Below are positions 21,167 through 29,931 of a stretch of 46,890 bases of DNA, piece after piece. The translations under genes and the position numbers were made by a program. This stretch comes from a virus. The notes under the pieces were generated by a model that saw nothing but the letters and a program-made list of their open reading frames with translations, was not told the origin of the DNA and made no database searches. The DNA lies in the IMG/VR virus record IMGVR_UViG_3300012683_000005, positions 1 to 46,890 of that record; one strand, given 5' to 3'. Position 1 is the stretch's first letter; every line of letters begins with the position of its first letter.

Positions 21167-21820
21167 ATGGAACAGCTCAAATCCAACACAGTCACCAATC
21201 TCGACGCAACGCCGATCATCACGGCCACGACCGGCGAGGGCAATCCTGGCTACCTCAAGGCGAATAGCGATACCATCGCCCCAACGAGCGCGGTCGCCCA
21301 GTTCGCTACCTACCGGCTCGCGCGCTTCCCGACGGACGCGAAGGTCAAGCACGTCTGGTGCTACACCAGCGGCCTGGAAGCGCAGACCACGGCCACCGCA
21401 TCGCTGGACATCAACGTTTCCTTCTCGGACTCAACCGTGGATGGAACGCAGTCGATCCTGCAGGCGACCATTCCTTCGAACAAGCACGACGGCACGAGCC
21501 TCTTGTTCCAGGGAACGACCGGTTATTCGACTGGATACACGAACTCCGGCACGGGGAACAAGATATTCGGATCGGCGCTCCTGCAGGGCGTGGCCGGGGT
21601 CGTCAAGTACCAGGAAGTCACCTTCCTGAATACCACGGCCTCTCAGGGCTTCTTCCCCGCCAACCGCGAGGACAACCTGTGGAACGTGTTCGGGTTCACG
21701 AACTCGCAAAGCGTCGCGCAGGACCCTGGCGGCGCCTTCGACATCTTCGTGGTTGTCGCCGCAGCCCTCACCACGGCCGCCGCCGGGATCATCGGTGTCG
21801 AGGTCGATTTCGTGGCATAG
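21167..21820 (+). CDS. Capsid-adjacent structural protein, 217 aa
   Basis: GAGGAG lies just before the ATG at 21167. The protein is Thr/Ser/Ala-rich with repeated strand-like segments (ATASLDINVSFSDSTVDGTQ, SLLFQGTTGYSTGYTNSGTG) and a hydrophobic end (VVVAAALTTAAAGIIGVEVD). By place it may be a decoration or minor head protein. No family recognised. Confidence 0.7.
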   Translation: MEQLKSNTVTNLDATPIITATTGEGNPGYLKANSDTIAPTSAVAQFATYRLARFPTDAKVKHVWCYTSGLEAQTTATASLDINVSFSDSTVDGTQSILQATIPSNKHDGTSLLFQGTTGYSTGYTNSGTGNKIFGSALLQGVAGVVKYQEVTFLNTTASQGFFPANREDNLWNVFGFTNSQSVAQDPGGAFDIFVVVAAALTTAAAGIIGVEVDFVA

Positions 21821-21825
21821 CCGCC

Positions 21826-22041
21826 ATGGCCGACAACTTCATCGGCATCAACCGCGGAGCTCTGGATGACGTTCCGTCCAGCATCACGGTCGGGTCGTCC
21901 ACTGGCTCCAAAGACATCGAGTTGCGCGTTGACACTGGCAAAGGAACGACCCGTCAGGATGTCATCAAGGCGCTGGAGGCGATCAGGAGTTACATCCTGA
22001 GCAACGGATACCAATCCGCGGCGAACCTACCGCCGAACTGA
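21826..22041 (+). CDS. Small structural-region protein, 71 aa
   Basis: Begins MADNFIGINRGALDDVPSSI and ends with a helix (RQDVIKALEAIRSYILSNGY). The ATG at 21826 lies 5 bases after the preceding stop, and its stop overlaps the next ATG. Small proteins of this kind often lie between capsid and tail genes. Function unknown. Confidence 0.65.
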   Translation: MADNFIGINRGALDDVPSSITVGSSTGSKDIELRVDTGKGTTRQDVIKALEAIRSYILSNGYQSAANLPPN

Positions 22042-22331
22042 TGAACGTCACCGAGAGCGTTCTTTTCACGAGCGCTGCGCCAGGTGCATTCCCGCTCAAG
22101 GGCGGGCGGTATCTTTTCAGCGTCACGGCGACTTTCGGCGGCGGCAGCGTCGCCCTGCAGGGTCTGCTCCCAGATGGGACCACCTTCGCTACAGTACCTG
22201 ATGTCGCCGGGAACGCCGTGTCGCTGACCGCAGCGGGCTGGAAAACGGTGGACCTCACACCGGGTCAATACAAAGTAACCATCGTCACAGCGACCTCTGT
22301 TCTGGCAAACGCCACCTCGGTTCCGGTGTAG
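22041..22331 (+). CDS. Beta-rich structural protein, 96 aa
   Basis: The sequence alternates hydrophobic strands and turns (GGRYLFSVTATFGGGSVALQ, GLLPDGTTFATVPDV, LTPGQYKVTIVTATS), as in small beta-sandwich virion proteins. The start overlaps the preceding stop (TGATG-type). Function unknown; a head-tail or decoration role is possible. Confidence 0.65.
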   Translation: MNVTESVLFTSAAPGAFPLKGGRYLFSVTATFGGGSVALQGLLPDGTTFATVPDVAGNAVSLTAAGWKTVDLTPGQYKVTIVTATSVLANATSVPV

Positions 22332-22355
22332 AATCGCTGCGGCAAGGAGCCGCAC

Positions 22356-22772
22356 ATGGCAACACCGTTTCCGATTGTACTGCCTGCAGGTTCAGTCCTC
22401 GGCAGACTCGCGCTGACGGCTGGGGATGCCGAATCGATCCCAATCTCCCAACTCGCGGCGGCGCTCTCCGCTCTGCTGCAATTCACCCCAGTTACCGCGA
22501 CCGGGGCAACCTATGCTCCGGCGGCAACCGATACCTGCATCATCGCCAATGCCTCTGTCACGCAGACGGTCACGCTGCCATCGGCGGCGACATACCCAGG
22601 CAGGCAGATTCTTTACCGAACCATCGCTGCCTTCACGGTCGTATCTGGATCATCGAACGTGGTGCCGCTTGTCGGAGGTGCCGCTGGGACAGCTATCCTC
22701 GCTGGTACTGCAGGGAAATGGGCTTTGCTCATATCGGACGGCACCAACTGGCAGATCATGGCGAGTAACTAG
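22356..22772 (+). CDS. Virion protein with fibre-type N-terminal motif, 138 aa
   Basis: AAGGAG precedes the ATG at 22356. Residues 5-36 (FPIVLPAGSVLGRLALTAGD, then ESIPISQLAAAL) are closely similar to the N-terminus of the fibre-like protein at 38032. The shared pattern is LPA-x-x-V-x-GRLA-x-TAG-x-AE-x-(I/V)PI. The rest is beta-rich (TATGATYAPAATDTCIIANA, ASVTQTVTLPSAATYPGRQI). The N-terminal motif probably anchors these proteins to the virion. Confidence 0.7.
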   Translation: MATPFPIVLPAGSVLGRLALTAGDAESIPISQLAAALSALLQFTPVTATGATYAPAATDTCIIANASVTQTVTLPSAATYPGRQILYRTIAAFTVVSGSSNVVPLVGGAAGTAILAGTAGKWALLISDGTNWQIMASN

Positions 22773-22775
22773 ACC

Positions 22776-24050
22776 GTGCCGTTCCTCTCCCCAGTCGATA
22801 TCGGTAACCGCACCTGCCAGCAATGCGGGGTAACTCGCATCTCCGACTTCACCGAGGACTCCCTGCAGGCTGGCGAGATATCGTTCTGCTACGACAAGCT
22901 GCGTCAGGTTGAACTCAGGCGCAATACGTGGCGTTTCGCCATCCGCAAAGCTGTCATGCGGCCGATTGATAGCACGACGAAGTTCCTGAAACCTACGCTC
23001 TGGGCAAGTACCACGACCTATGCATGGGGCGCCATCGTCATAGATACATCTGGTTATTTGTGGCAGTCACGGGCACCGGACAATCTGAACAACTCACCCG
23101 GCAACTCAACCCAATGGGAGGCGTACTGCGGCCCGCTCACTATCACCCCATACGACACAACGAATACGACCGGATACTTCGCCGGAGAACTCGTCTACGA
23201 GACACCTGGTGATGGCACCTACAAGGTCTACCTGTCTCTCGTTAGCGATAACGCCGTTGATCCAAGCACATCCTCAAGCTGGGATGCAACGGTGACGTAT
23301 TCCGCTGACCAGATCGTGAAGGTATCTTCGACCTACTACGTAAGTTTGATCGACTTCAACCTGAACCAGAACCCGGCGAGCGCGCCCGCTCTTTGGGCGG
23401 TTGGAACGACCTACTCTCTGGGAGCGTCTGTCGGTGGATCCGATGGCACGATCTATACCTCCATCGCTGGCGGAAACGTCGGCCACAATCCAGTGCTGAC
23501 GACAGGATTCTGGACGAACACCGGTGTGCTGAATCCGTGGACGACAGTCAACCCATTCGGGACAGCCGGTAATACATGGCTTCAGGTAGCGGTTGCAATC
23601 GATGACCTTCCCATCCTATATCCGCTCTCCTCCGGGCCATCGATGCAGTCCACCGCGCGCAACGTTTTCCGCCTGCCTGCGAACTACCTGCGAACAGCGC
23701 CGCAAGACCCGAAGGCTGGTTCGGTATCATTCCTCGGCGCTCCTACAGGGCTCATGTACAAGGACTGGAATTTCGAGGGCGACTTTATCGTATCGCGCGA
23801 GCCATTCCCCATCGTTCTGCGCTTTGTCGCAGACATCATCGATGTGCGTAGCATGGACCCGATGTTCTGCGAGGGGCTTGGAGCGCGTATAGCTTTCGAG
23901 ATCGTAGAGCGCCTCACGCAATCGACCGCGAAGCGTGCTGGTATCCAGGCGGCGTATAACAAAGCAATTGGCGATGCGCGCACGGTGAATGGAATTGAAA
24001 CCGGGCCGACAGAGCCGCCCGAGGATGATTACATTACGTGCAGAATCTGA
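22776..24050 (+). CDS. Tail tubular protein A-like (T7 gp11 type), 424 aa
   Basis: The first about 70 residues (FTEDSLQAGEISFCYDKLRQ, VELRRNTWRFAIRKAV) and the last about 130 (RNVFRLPANYLRTAPQDPKA, DVRSMDPMFCEGLGARIAFE, then IVERLTQSTAKRAGIQAAYN) match the tail tubular A family that forms the tail ring below the portal. Between them (about 75-280) is an extra beta-rich insert with repeated Trp-x-x-x-x-Tyr-x-x-Gly patterns (LWASTTTYAWGAIVID, LWAVGTTYSLGASVGG), like carbohydrate-binding-type modules. GTG start at 22776. Confidence 0.85.
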   Translation: MPFLSPVDIGNRTCQQCGVTRISDFTEDSLQAGEISFCYDKLRQVELRRNTWRFAIRKAVMRPIDSTTKFLKPTLWASTTTYAWGAIVIDTSGYLWQSRAPDNLNNSPGNSTQWEAYCGPLTITPYDTTNTTGYFAGELVYETPGDGTYKVYLSLVSDNAVDPSTSSSWDATVTYSADQIVKVSSTYYVSLIDFNLNQNPASAPALWAVGTTYSLGASVGGSDGTIYTSIAGGNVGHNPVLTTGFWTNTGVLNPWTTVNPFGTAGNTWLQVAVAIDDLPILYPLSSGPSMQSTARNVFRLPANYLRTAPQDPKAGSVSFLGAPTGLMYKDWNFEGDFIVSREPFPIVLRFVADIIDVRSMDPMFCEGLGARIAFEIVERLTQSTAKRAGIQAAYNKAIGDARTVNGIETGPTEPPEDDYITCRI

Positions 24051-27000
24051 ATGCCGCAGAATACCAATTTTACGCAGTCATCGTTTCTCGGCGGCGAATG
24101 GTCTAAATTCGCTCAAGGGCGGATTGAACTTCCTGCATACAAGACCGCACTGAACGTCTGTCGTAATGGCGTGCCCATGGAGGAGGGAACATGGGTGCGA
24201 CGCTCTGGAACGCACTTCGCATCTACCACCCTGAACGGCGCAGCAGGTCGCGTAATGCCTTTTGCATTCGAGCACTCATCGCCGTACATGATGGAGTTCA
24301 CCAACGGGTTTATCCGCATGTACGCTGTTGCTACGCAGACATCCGGACTAAGCGCGCCACTGCCTAATGATTTCAGGTTGGTAACGACAAACGATAATCA
24401 ACAGGTATCGAGTATCTCAACTGCCAATCCTGCCATCGTTCAAACAGGCTCTATTCACCAGTGGATTACCGGCGATCAAGTGCAGTTCCTTTTTGCAAGC
24501 ACAGTAAATGCAGCCTTTACGCCACTCTTGCGTGCTCGCACATTCAAAATTACAGTCACTGACTCTACGCACTTTTCCATTGCCGATTCGATCACTGGAG
24601 CTGGGATTGACGGCAGCACACTTGGATGGTCCTCGCCTGCCGCTAATACTGTCATAGCCGTACGCAATCTCGCGCTCGCTACACCTTATACAGCTGGAAC
24701 ATGGGCAGACGTGCGCAAGATACAGGCAGAAAAACAGGCAATCCTACTGCATGGCAGCTTCCCGCCGCGCAATCTGAATGTGGTGAGCGTTCCAACCGTT
24801 AGCGCTTTCGCGGCATTCTCTCTCTCTCAAGTTAATTTCAAAGATGGGCCGTATCTCGATCCGCCGACTGATGGAACGGTGCTTACGCCAGCTGTCGTTG
24901 CTGCGACAAAAGGAACATTGCCCGGCGCTCTTAACTGGAGTGCGATTGCTTGGAATGGCACGGTATTTTGCACTGTTGCTTTTGGCTCTGCCATAGCGGC
25001 TACATCGGTCGATGGCATTACGTGGGTGTCTCGCGTTCTTCCCGTGTCGGCGAATTGGAGTGCAATCGCATGGAACGGAACCGTATTCTGCGCGGTGACG
25101 AATGGTCCTTACGATGTGAACGGAAATGGATCAACTATTGCCGCAACTTCACCGGACGGGATTACATGGACGCAACGCACACTGTCATCTGCCGGCGCAT
25201 GGGTGTCGATAGCTTGGGACGGAACGAATTTCTGCGTCGTCGGTGGAGGACCGTCAGGAACGCCATCTGCGGATGTGATGACTTCTCCTACAGGAACAAC
25301 TTGGACAACCCGCACAGGTGCACTCCCGCAACAGTTAGGAATAGAGTCGCTCTGGAGCGCCGTTAACTCGAACGGTTCAGGATTATTTGTAGCACTTTCT
25401 CACGCTGGTTATGTCTTGGGTTCTCAATTTTCAAATAGTATCGTTGCCACATCTGCGGATCACGGCGTGACATGGACGCAGAGAACTTTTCCGATTACGA
25501 GCCTAATTTCTACTGCCGTAGGATGGAACGGAACAGTATTTTCAGCTATCGGCACAGGACAATTTTCAGCCACTTCACCGGATGGTATCAACTGGACTCA
25601 GAGAACCATGCCATCAGCGCAGGCATGGACGGCCATTGCGGCGAATGGCGCAGGATTATTCACTGCTGTCTCTACGGGATCGGTTTCCGCCACTTCGCCT
25701 GATGGCGTGACATGGACTGCGCGAGCCTTGCCGTTCAGCGCGAGTTGGGACGGTATTGCATGGAACGGGACAGTATTTTGTGCGGTTGCCAGCGGCAATA
25801 CGCTCACAGGTGTAAGTACAACCGGTTCCTTTTCCGTTGTGACTTTGACAGCCTCATCGATTGTCTCGATCAACAATGGTTTCGGTTTTTTGAGTACAGA
25901 TGTAGGACGACAGATCAGGCTGCGTTCGGAGCCGCTCGCTTACGTCCCTGCAACCACCTACGCAGCAGGAGACGCCGTACTTTTCAACCTTGTCTATTAC
26001 ACGTCGCTGGTGGGCACCAATACCGGGAATCAACCAGACATTTCTCCGACGAAATGGGCGATTAGCGCAGCTGCCGCAAGATGGACTTGGGGAATAATCG
26101 CCACGGTCGTCAGCCCATCTAATATCACGGTCGCCCTGTCAGGTCTAGACCTGCTTTATCCAACGATCACGATCTATACTTGGCGGCTCGGGGTGTATAC
26201 GAGCACGAATAACGGATGGCCTACATGCGGGGTGTATTACGAAGGACGCATCTGGCTTGCCGGGGCCATCCCTAATCGTGTAGATGCGAGCACCGTAAAC
26301 GGTATCATGCCAACCCAGCTTGATATGACGCCTACGGCAGTAGATGGAACTGTCTCCGACAACAACGGGATCAGCTACACGTTCAACTCCGATGACGTGA
26401 ACCCGATATTCTGGATGGTCGGCACGAAAGCCGGAATCGTCTCTGGTACGCAAGCGGGCGAATGGCTGATCTCCGCCCCAACAACAGGGCCAATCTCACC
26501 GACGAATATCCAAGCGCAACACGGTACGCATTACGGCTGCTCGAACATAGAGCCTGAGCCAACAGAAATAACGATCTCGTTCGTCCAGCGCTTCAACCGC
26601 AAGATACTGGAATACTTCCCCGATGTATTCTCCGGTCGCTACATCGCTCCGAACCTGACGCAGCACGCGAAGCACCTGACGACCACTGGGATCGCCGAGA
26701 TACGCTATCAACAGGAACTCCTGCCTGTCCTGTGGACGCGGTGCCTTGACGGCTCACTCGTTGGCGCGAGTTACAAGCGCAGCAGTCTATTCTCCTCTCA
26801 GCCTCCAGACTTCATAGGTTGGCACCGGCATGACCTTGGGAGCGCGCGTACGCTTGAAAGTATCGCAGTGGGGCCGTCTGCAGATGGGACTCTTGACACG
26901 CTCGCAATGGTTACGAACGGAGCAGATAACATACGCCACGTCGAATTCATGGAGAGCGTCTTTGATGTGGATTCCGATATCACGGCAGGCTGGTTCTGCG

Positions 27001-27635
27001 ATGATGCGATAGTCCCAAGCGGAGGGACCATCGTCGCCGCTGGAGTGAATTCCACGCTCACATTCTATGGCCTCTGGCATCTGAACGGAAAGACCGTGAC
27101 AGTATGGTGTGGCGGAATCGACGTAGGCGACTTCACAGTTGTGAGCGGAGCAGTAACCGTTCCCATAGACAACGATGTGGCGGGGTTATTCACGCATCAA
27201 TACCTTGCCTCGATTTCTTCCATAAGCGCATACGGTTCCAAGGCAACGCTGATTGATGGCCCGTATGGTCGCCTCACTGTTCCAGCGGTTATTGGCTTCA
27301 CCTATACATCGCAGGGACAATGCTTGCGCCCGGACTGGGCGGAAGGAACATCTGGAACTAGCCAAGCGAAGCCAAGCCGCGCCCATCAGCTAGGTGGGCT
27401 GCTCGTCGGATGTCAGGGAATATCTTTCGGAACCAGCTTCGACAAGCTGCATGCGGCGAATTTCAAGACGCCGCGCGGTACTGCGTATACCAACCTGCAG
27501 CTATTCACGGGTGTATATTGGGAAACGTTGGACGACGAGTGGAACTTCGATTCGATGATTTGCTGGCAGATCACTAGACCGTATCCGTCAGCCATCGCAT
27601 CGATTGGCGGCTTTATCCAGACGACGAACCGCTGA
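24051..27635 (+). CDS. Tail tubular protein B-like (T7 gp12 type) with seven-bladed beta-propeller insert, 1194 aa
   Basis: Large nozzle protein of the tail. The N-terminus (FTQSSFLGGEWSKFAQGRIE, NVCRNGVPMEEGTWVRRSGT) and the 700-1000 region (CGVYYEGRIWLAGAIPNRVD, SCTQAGEWLIS-like SGTQAGEWLISAP, FVQRFNRKILEYFPDVFSGR) are typical of this family. Residues about 290-595 hold seven tandem modules of about 40 residues: W-x-x-I-A-W-N-G-T-x-F-x-A-V, then ATS-x-DG-x-TW-x-x-R-x-L (Asp-box-like). Seven copies suggest a complete propeller inserted in the tail protein. Starts right after the previous stop. Confidence 0.88.
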   Translation: MPQNTNFTQSSFLGGEWSKFAQGRIELPAYKTALNVCRNGVPMEEGTWVRRSGTHFASTTLNGAAGRVMPFAFEHSSPYMMEFTNGFIRMYAVATQTSGLSAPLPNDFRLVTTNDNQQVSSISTANPAIVQTGSIHQWITGDQVQFLFASTVNAAFTPLLRARTFKITVTDSTHFSIADSITGAGIDGSTLGWSSPAANTVIAVRNLALATPYTAGTWADVRKIQAEKQAILLHGSFPPRNLNVVSVPTVSAFAAFSLSQVNFKDGPYLDPPTDGTVLTPAVVAATKGTLPGALNWSAIAWNGTVFCTVAFGSAIAATSVDGITWVSRVLPVSANWSAIAWNGTVFCAVTNGPYDVNGNGSTIAATSPDGITWTQRTLSSAGAWVSIAWDGTNFCVVGGGPSGTPSADVMTSPTGTTWTTRTGALPQQLGIESLWSAVNSNGSGLFVALSHAGYVLGSQFSNSIVATSADHGVTWTQRTFPITSLISTAVGWNGTVFSAIGTGQFSATSPDGINWTQRTMPSAQAWTAIAANGAGLFTAVSTGSVSATSPDGVTWTARALPFSASWDGIAWNGTVFCAVASGNTLTGVSTTGSFSVVTLTASSIVSINNGFGFLSTDVGRQIRLRSEPLAYVPATTYAAGDAVLFNLVYYTSLVGTNTGNQPDISPTKWAISAAAARWTWGIIATVVSPSNITVALSGLDLLYPTITIYTWRLGVYTSTNNGWPTCGVYYEGRIWLAGAIPNRVDASTVNGIMPTQLDMTPTAVDGTVSDNNGISYTFNSDDVNPIFWMVGTKAGIVSGTQAGEWLISAPTTGPISPTNIQAQHGTHYGCSNIEPEPTEITISFVQRFNRKILEYFPDVFSGRYIAPNLTQHAKHLTTTGIAEIRYQQELLPVLWTRCLDGSLVGASYKRSSLFSSQPPDFIGWHRHDLGSARTLESIAVGPSADGTLDTLAMVTNGADNIRHVEFMESVFDVDSDITAGWFCDDAIVPSGGTIVAAGVNSTLTFYGLWHLNGKTVTVWCGGIDVGDFTVVSGAVTVPIDNDVAGLFTHQYLASISSISAYGSKATLIDGPYGRLTVPAVIGFTYTSQGQCLRPDWAEGTSGTSQAKPSRAHQLGGLLVGCQGISFGTSFDKLHAANFKTPRGTAYTNLQLFTGVYWETLDDEWNFDSMICWQITRPYPSAIASIGGFIQTTNR

Positions 27636-28081
27636 TGGCAAGCTATCAAACAGCCCTCACCGATGTTGGTGGCGCGGTCACTGATCTCTTTGGCGCAAGG
27701 GCTGCGCGTGCTTCTGTCGGGTCGTATAGCGAAGCAGCGACCATCGCAGAGCAGAGTGCAGCATTCGCCCGTCAGGCTACGGCCATCAAGGGGATGCAAC
27801 TCAATCGGCAGGTGTACCAAGCTCTCGGCAAGGAGCAAGCGCAAGTCGGCGGGGCTGGATTCGCCGCGAGCGGAACGGCACTAGACCTTCTGCGGTCAAG
27901 TTCTGAGCAGGGTGCTTTGACGAAAGCGATCAACGAGGAGCAGGGAACCATCACTTCCAACTCCTATGAGGAACAAGCGATTCAGTTCCGCGGCATGGCG
28001 GATGCAGCGAAGAATAGCGCAAGCGGACAGGAATTGGGGTCAATCATCATGGGCGTTGGTGCTGTAGCGGCCTTAATCTGA
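27635..28081 (+). CDS. Internal virion protein, gp14-like, 148 aa
   Basis: The place after the two tail tubular proteins and the composition (Ala/Gln/Ser-rich helices: EAATIAEQSAAFARQATAIK, YQALGKEQAQVGGAGFAASG, TALDLLRSSSEQGALTKAIN) fit the small internal core protein of T7-like phages, which is ejected into the cell envelope. The ending GSIIMGVGAVAALI is hydrophobic, fitting membrane insertion. The ATG overlaps the previous stop. Confidence 0.78.
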   Translation: MASYQTALTDVGGAVTDLFGARAARASVGSYSEAATIAEQSAAFARQATAIKGMQLNRQVYQALGKEQAQVGGAGFAASGTALDLLRSSSEQGALTKAINEEQGTITSNSYEEQAIQFRGMADAAKNSASGQELGSIIMGVGAVAALI

Positions 28082-29931
28082 TGGCTAACATCACAGAACT
28101 AGACGCCCCTCCTGGCCTGACGATCCAGCCAGATGAACGTGCCGCAACTACGGCGCGAGAAGCTGGGACGACGAAGAACATCTTTGGACGCGAAGCTGGG
28201 CAGGCGATAGGCAGGGGAATCTCCACGGTCGGGGGTCAAATTGGAGCAGAGATCGACCGTCATATCACGGCGCAGGTGATAGGACATGGCGCAGCTACGT
28301 ACTCAGAGATATATAGCAACTTCACCCAACAGTGGAATGAGGTTTCTGGCAAGTCCGATCCGAACGATACCTCGATAGCCCAGGGGTTCAAGGAGAAGAT
28401 TCTAGAGCCAGGAATAGAGAGATTCCTGAAAGCATTCGAGGGTGCGCCAGACAAGGCGCAGGCATGGGCGCAGACCCGTGCGGATGAAATGCGGCAGCAC
28501 TTCTCGGTCAAGCTCAATGCGGATATGTCAACGCGCGCCGGGATTGCGATTCACAAGAATCTCGGCGACCTTGAGCGCAACTACTCCATCGCGGCGGCGA
28601 ATGATCCATCCACACTCGGCCATATCGCCGAGACTATTGATAGCGATGTCAAGGCGCTTGTAGATCGTCCTTACCTCTCCGCATCTGACTCGGCAAAGGT
28701 TGTCAACGAGATCGCGCCTAAATTGAAGCAGCGTGTCGCGCAGGCAGCCTTCGACGGCATGGCGCAGCGCAACCCTGATGAGGCGCTAAAGGCGCTAGAT
28801 CATGGAGACTTCAACGCCTATGCCGATGGAGTTACGCAAGCCCAGTGGCGCAGATATGCTGAAGGTCAGCAGAAGGCGCAACGAGCGCAGGCGGAGCATG
28901 ATGATCTGCTGGCAAAGAAAGACGCTGACGACGTTGCCAATACCGCTCACGATGACTACGTGACCAAAGCATTGAACGGCGTGCGCATGGGCGACTACCA
29001 GAATGATCCGCGCTTGGCCGGATATGGAGCGAAGAAAGAGAACCTCAGAACGCTACAGCACACACTTGTTGCTCGCGCCAGAGAGAATTCCGAAAACACA
29101 CCGCACCCTGTCGAGTGGCGGAAACTCCTGAGCGATCTGCATGACACGCAGGTCAATGACCCGAACAACATCAGCGACAAACCGATATGGGACTTGTTCA
29201 AGGACGGTAAATTAAGCAAGACTGAACTCGGCTCCGCGCTCTCGATATACAACAGCATTGACAAGCCGATTGAGCGAACCATTGTCGCGCAGATGAAGCG
29301 CGTAGAAGCGTTTGCAGCCAAGAGTTTCGAGAGTCAGGCGTTGAACATGATGAACCCGCAGGGGTATGCTGATGCTCTTAACCGATTCGAGTTGGAAGGT
29401 CGGGAGAAAATCAACGAGACAAAGGCGAAGGGCGAAGATATCACGCCTCTAATCGATCCGCGCTCCAAGAATTACGTGTTCTCGAACGAGAGGTTCCAGT
29501 CCATGCTGCCGCCGATCAAGGCTGCTGTCGGAGATCAGGCAGCCGCAGTCAGGCGCGAAAGTGTTGACCTAGCCTCGGTGACTGCCGATGCAAAGACCGC
29601 CCTTGCTGCTGGAGCGCCTGCGGCGACAGTGAAGGCAAGGTTCAAGGAGATTACGGGCAAAGACTTCGAGGCGGCTCCTGCGGCAGTAGGAGTACCAGCC
29701 AGATTGACCGAACCTCAGTCATACGAGGAATTCGACGCGCAGCAGAAGTCATTGAAGCCAGCAGTAGAGGCAAAGGGCTGGGCATGGGAGCCGGATCGAT
29801 GGACGTATTCTATCGACTCAAATGGACAACTTGAGCGTCAGTTCTCTGCCGGTCGGGAAGCAATCAAGGTGAGATACCCTGGCATTGTAGAAGAACGCAG
29901 GCGCAAGGCCCTTGACAAGGCGAATCGCTGA
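28081..29931 (+). CDS. Internal virion protein, gp15-like, 616 aa
   Basis: Long, almost entirely helical and charged (RADEMRQHFSVKLNADMSTR, LARARENSENT-type repeats, LNRFELEGREKINETKAKGE), in the gene order position of the T7 gp15 core protein that forms part of the ejected trans-periplasmic channel. N-terminus LDAPPGLTIQPDERAATTAR is typical for such proteins. No enzymatic motif seen. ATG overlaps the previous stop. Confidence 0.75.
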   Translation: MANITELDAPPGLTIQPDERAATTAREAGTTKNIFGREAGQAIGRGISTVGGQIGAEIDRHITAQVIGHGAATYSEIYSNFTQQWNEVSGKSDPNDTSIAQGFKEKILEPGIERFLKAFEGAPDKAQAWAQTRADEMRQHFSVKLNADMSTRAGIAIHKNLGDLERNYSIAAANDPSTLGHIAETIDSDVKALVDRPYLSASDSAKVVNEIAPKLKQRVAQAAFDGMAQRNPDEALKALDHGDFNAYADGVTQAQWRRYAEGQQKAQRAQAEHDDLLAKKDADDVANTAHDDYVTKALNGVRMGDYQNDPRLAGYGAKKENLRTLQHTLVARARENSENTPHPVEWRKLLSDLHDTQVNDPNNISDKPIWDLFKDGKLSKTELGSALSIYNSIDKPIERTIVAQMKRVEAFAAKSFESQALNMMNPQGYADALNRFELEGREKINETKAKGEDITPLIDPRSKNYVFSNERFQSMLPPIKAAVGDQAAAVRRESVDLASVTADAKTALAAGAPAATVKARFKEITGKDFEAAPAAVGVPARLTEPQSYEEFDAQQKSLKPAVEAKGWAWEPDRWTYSIDSNGQLERQFSAGREAIKVRYPGIVEERRRKALDKANR

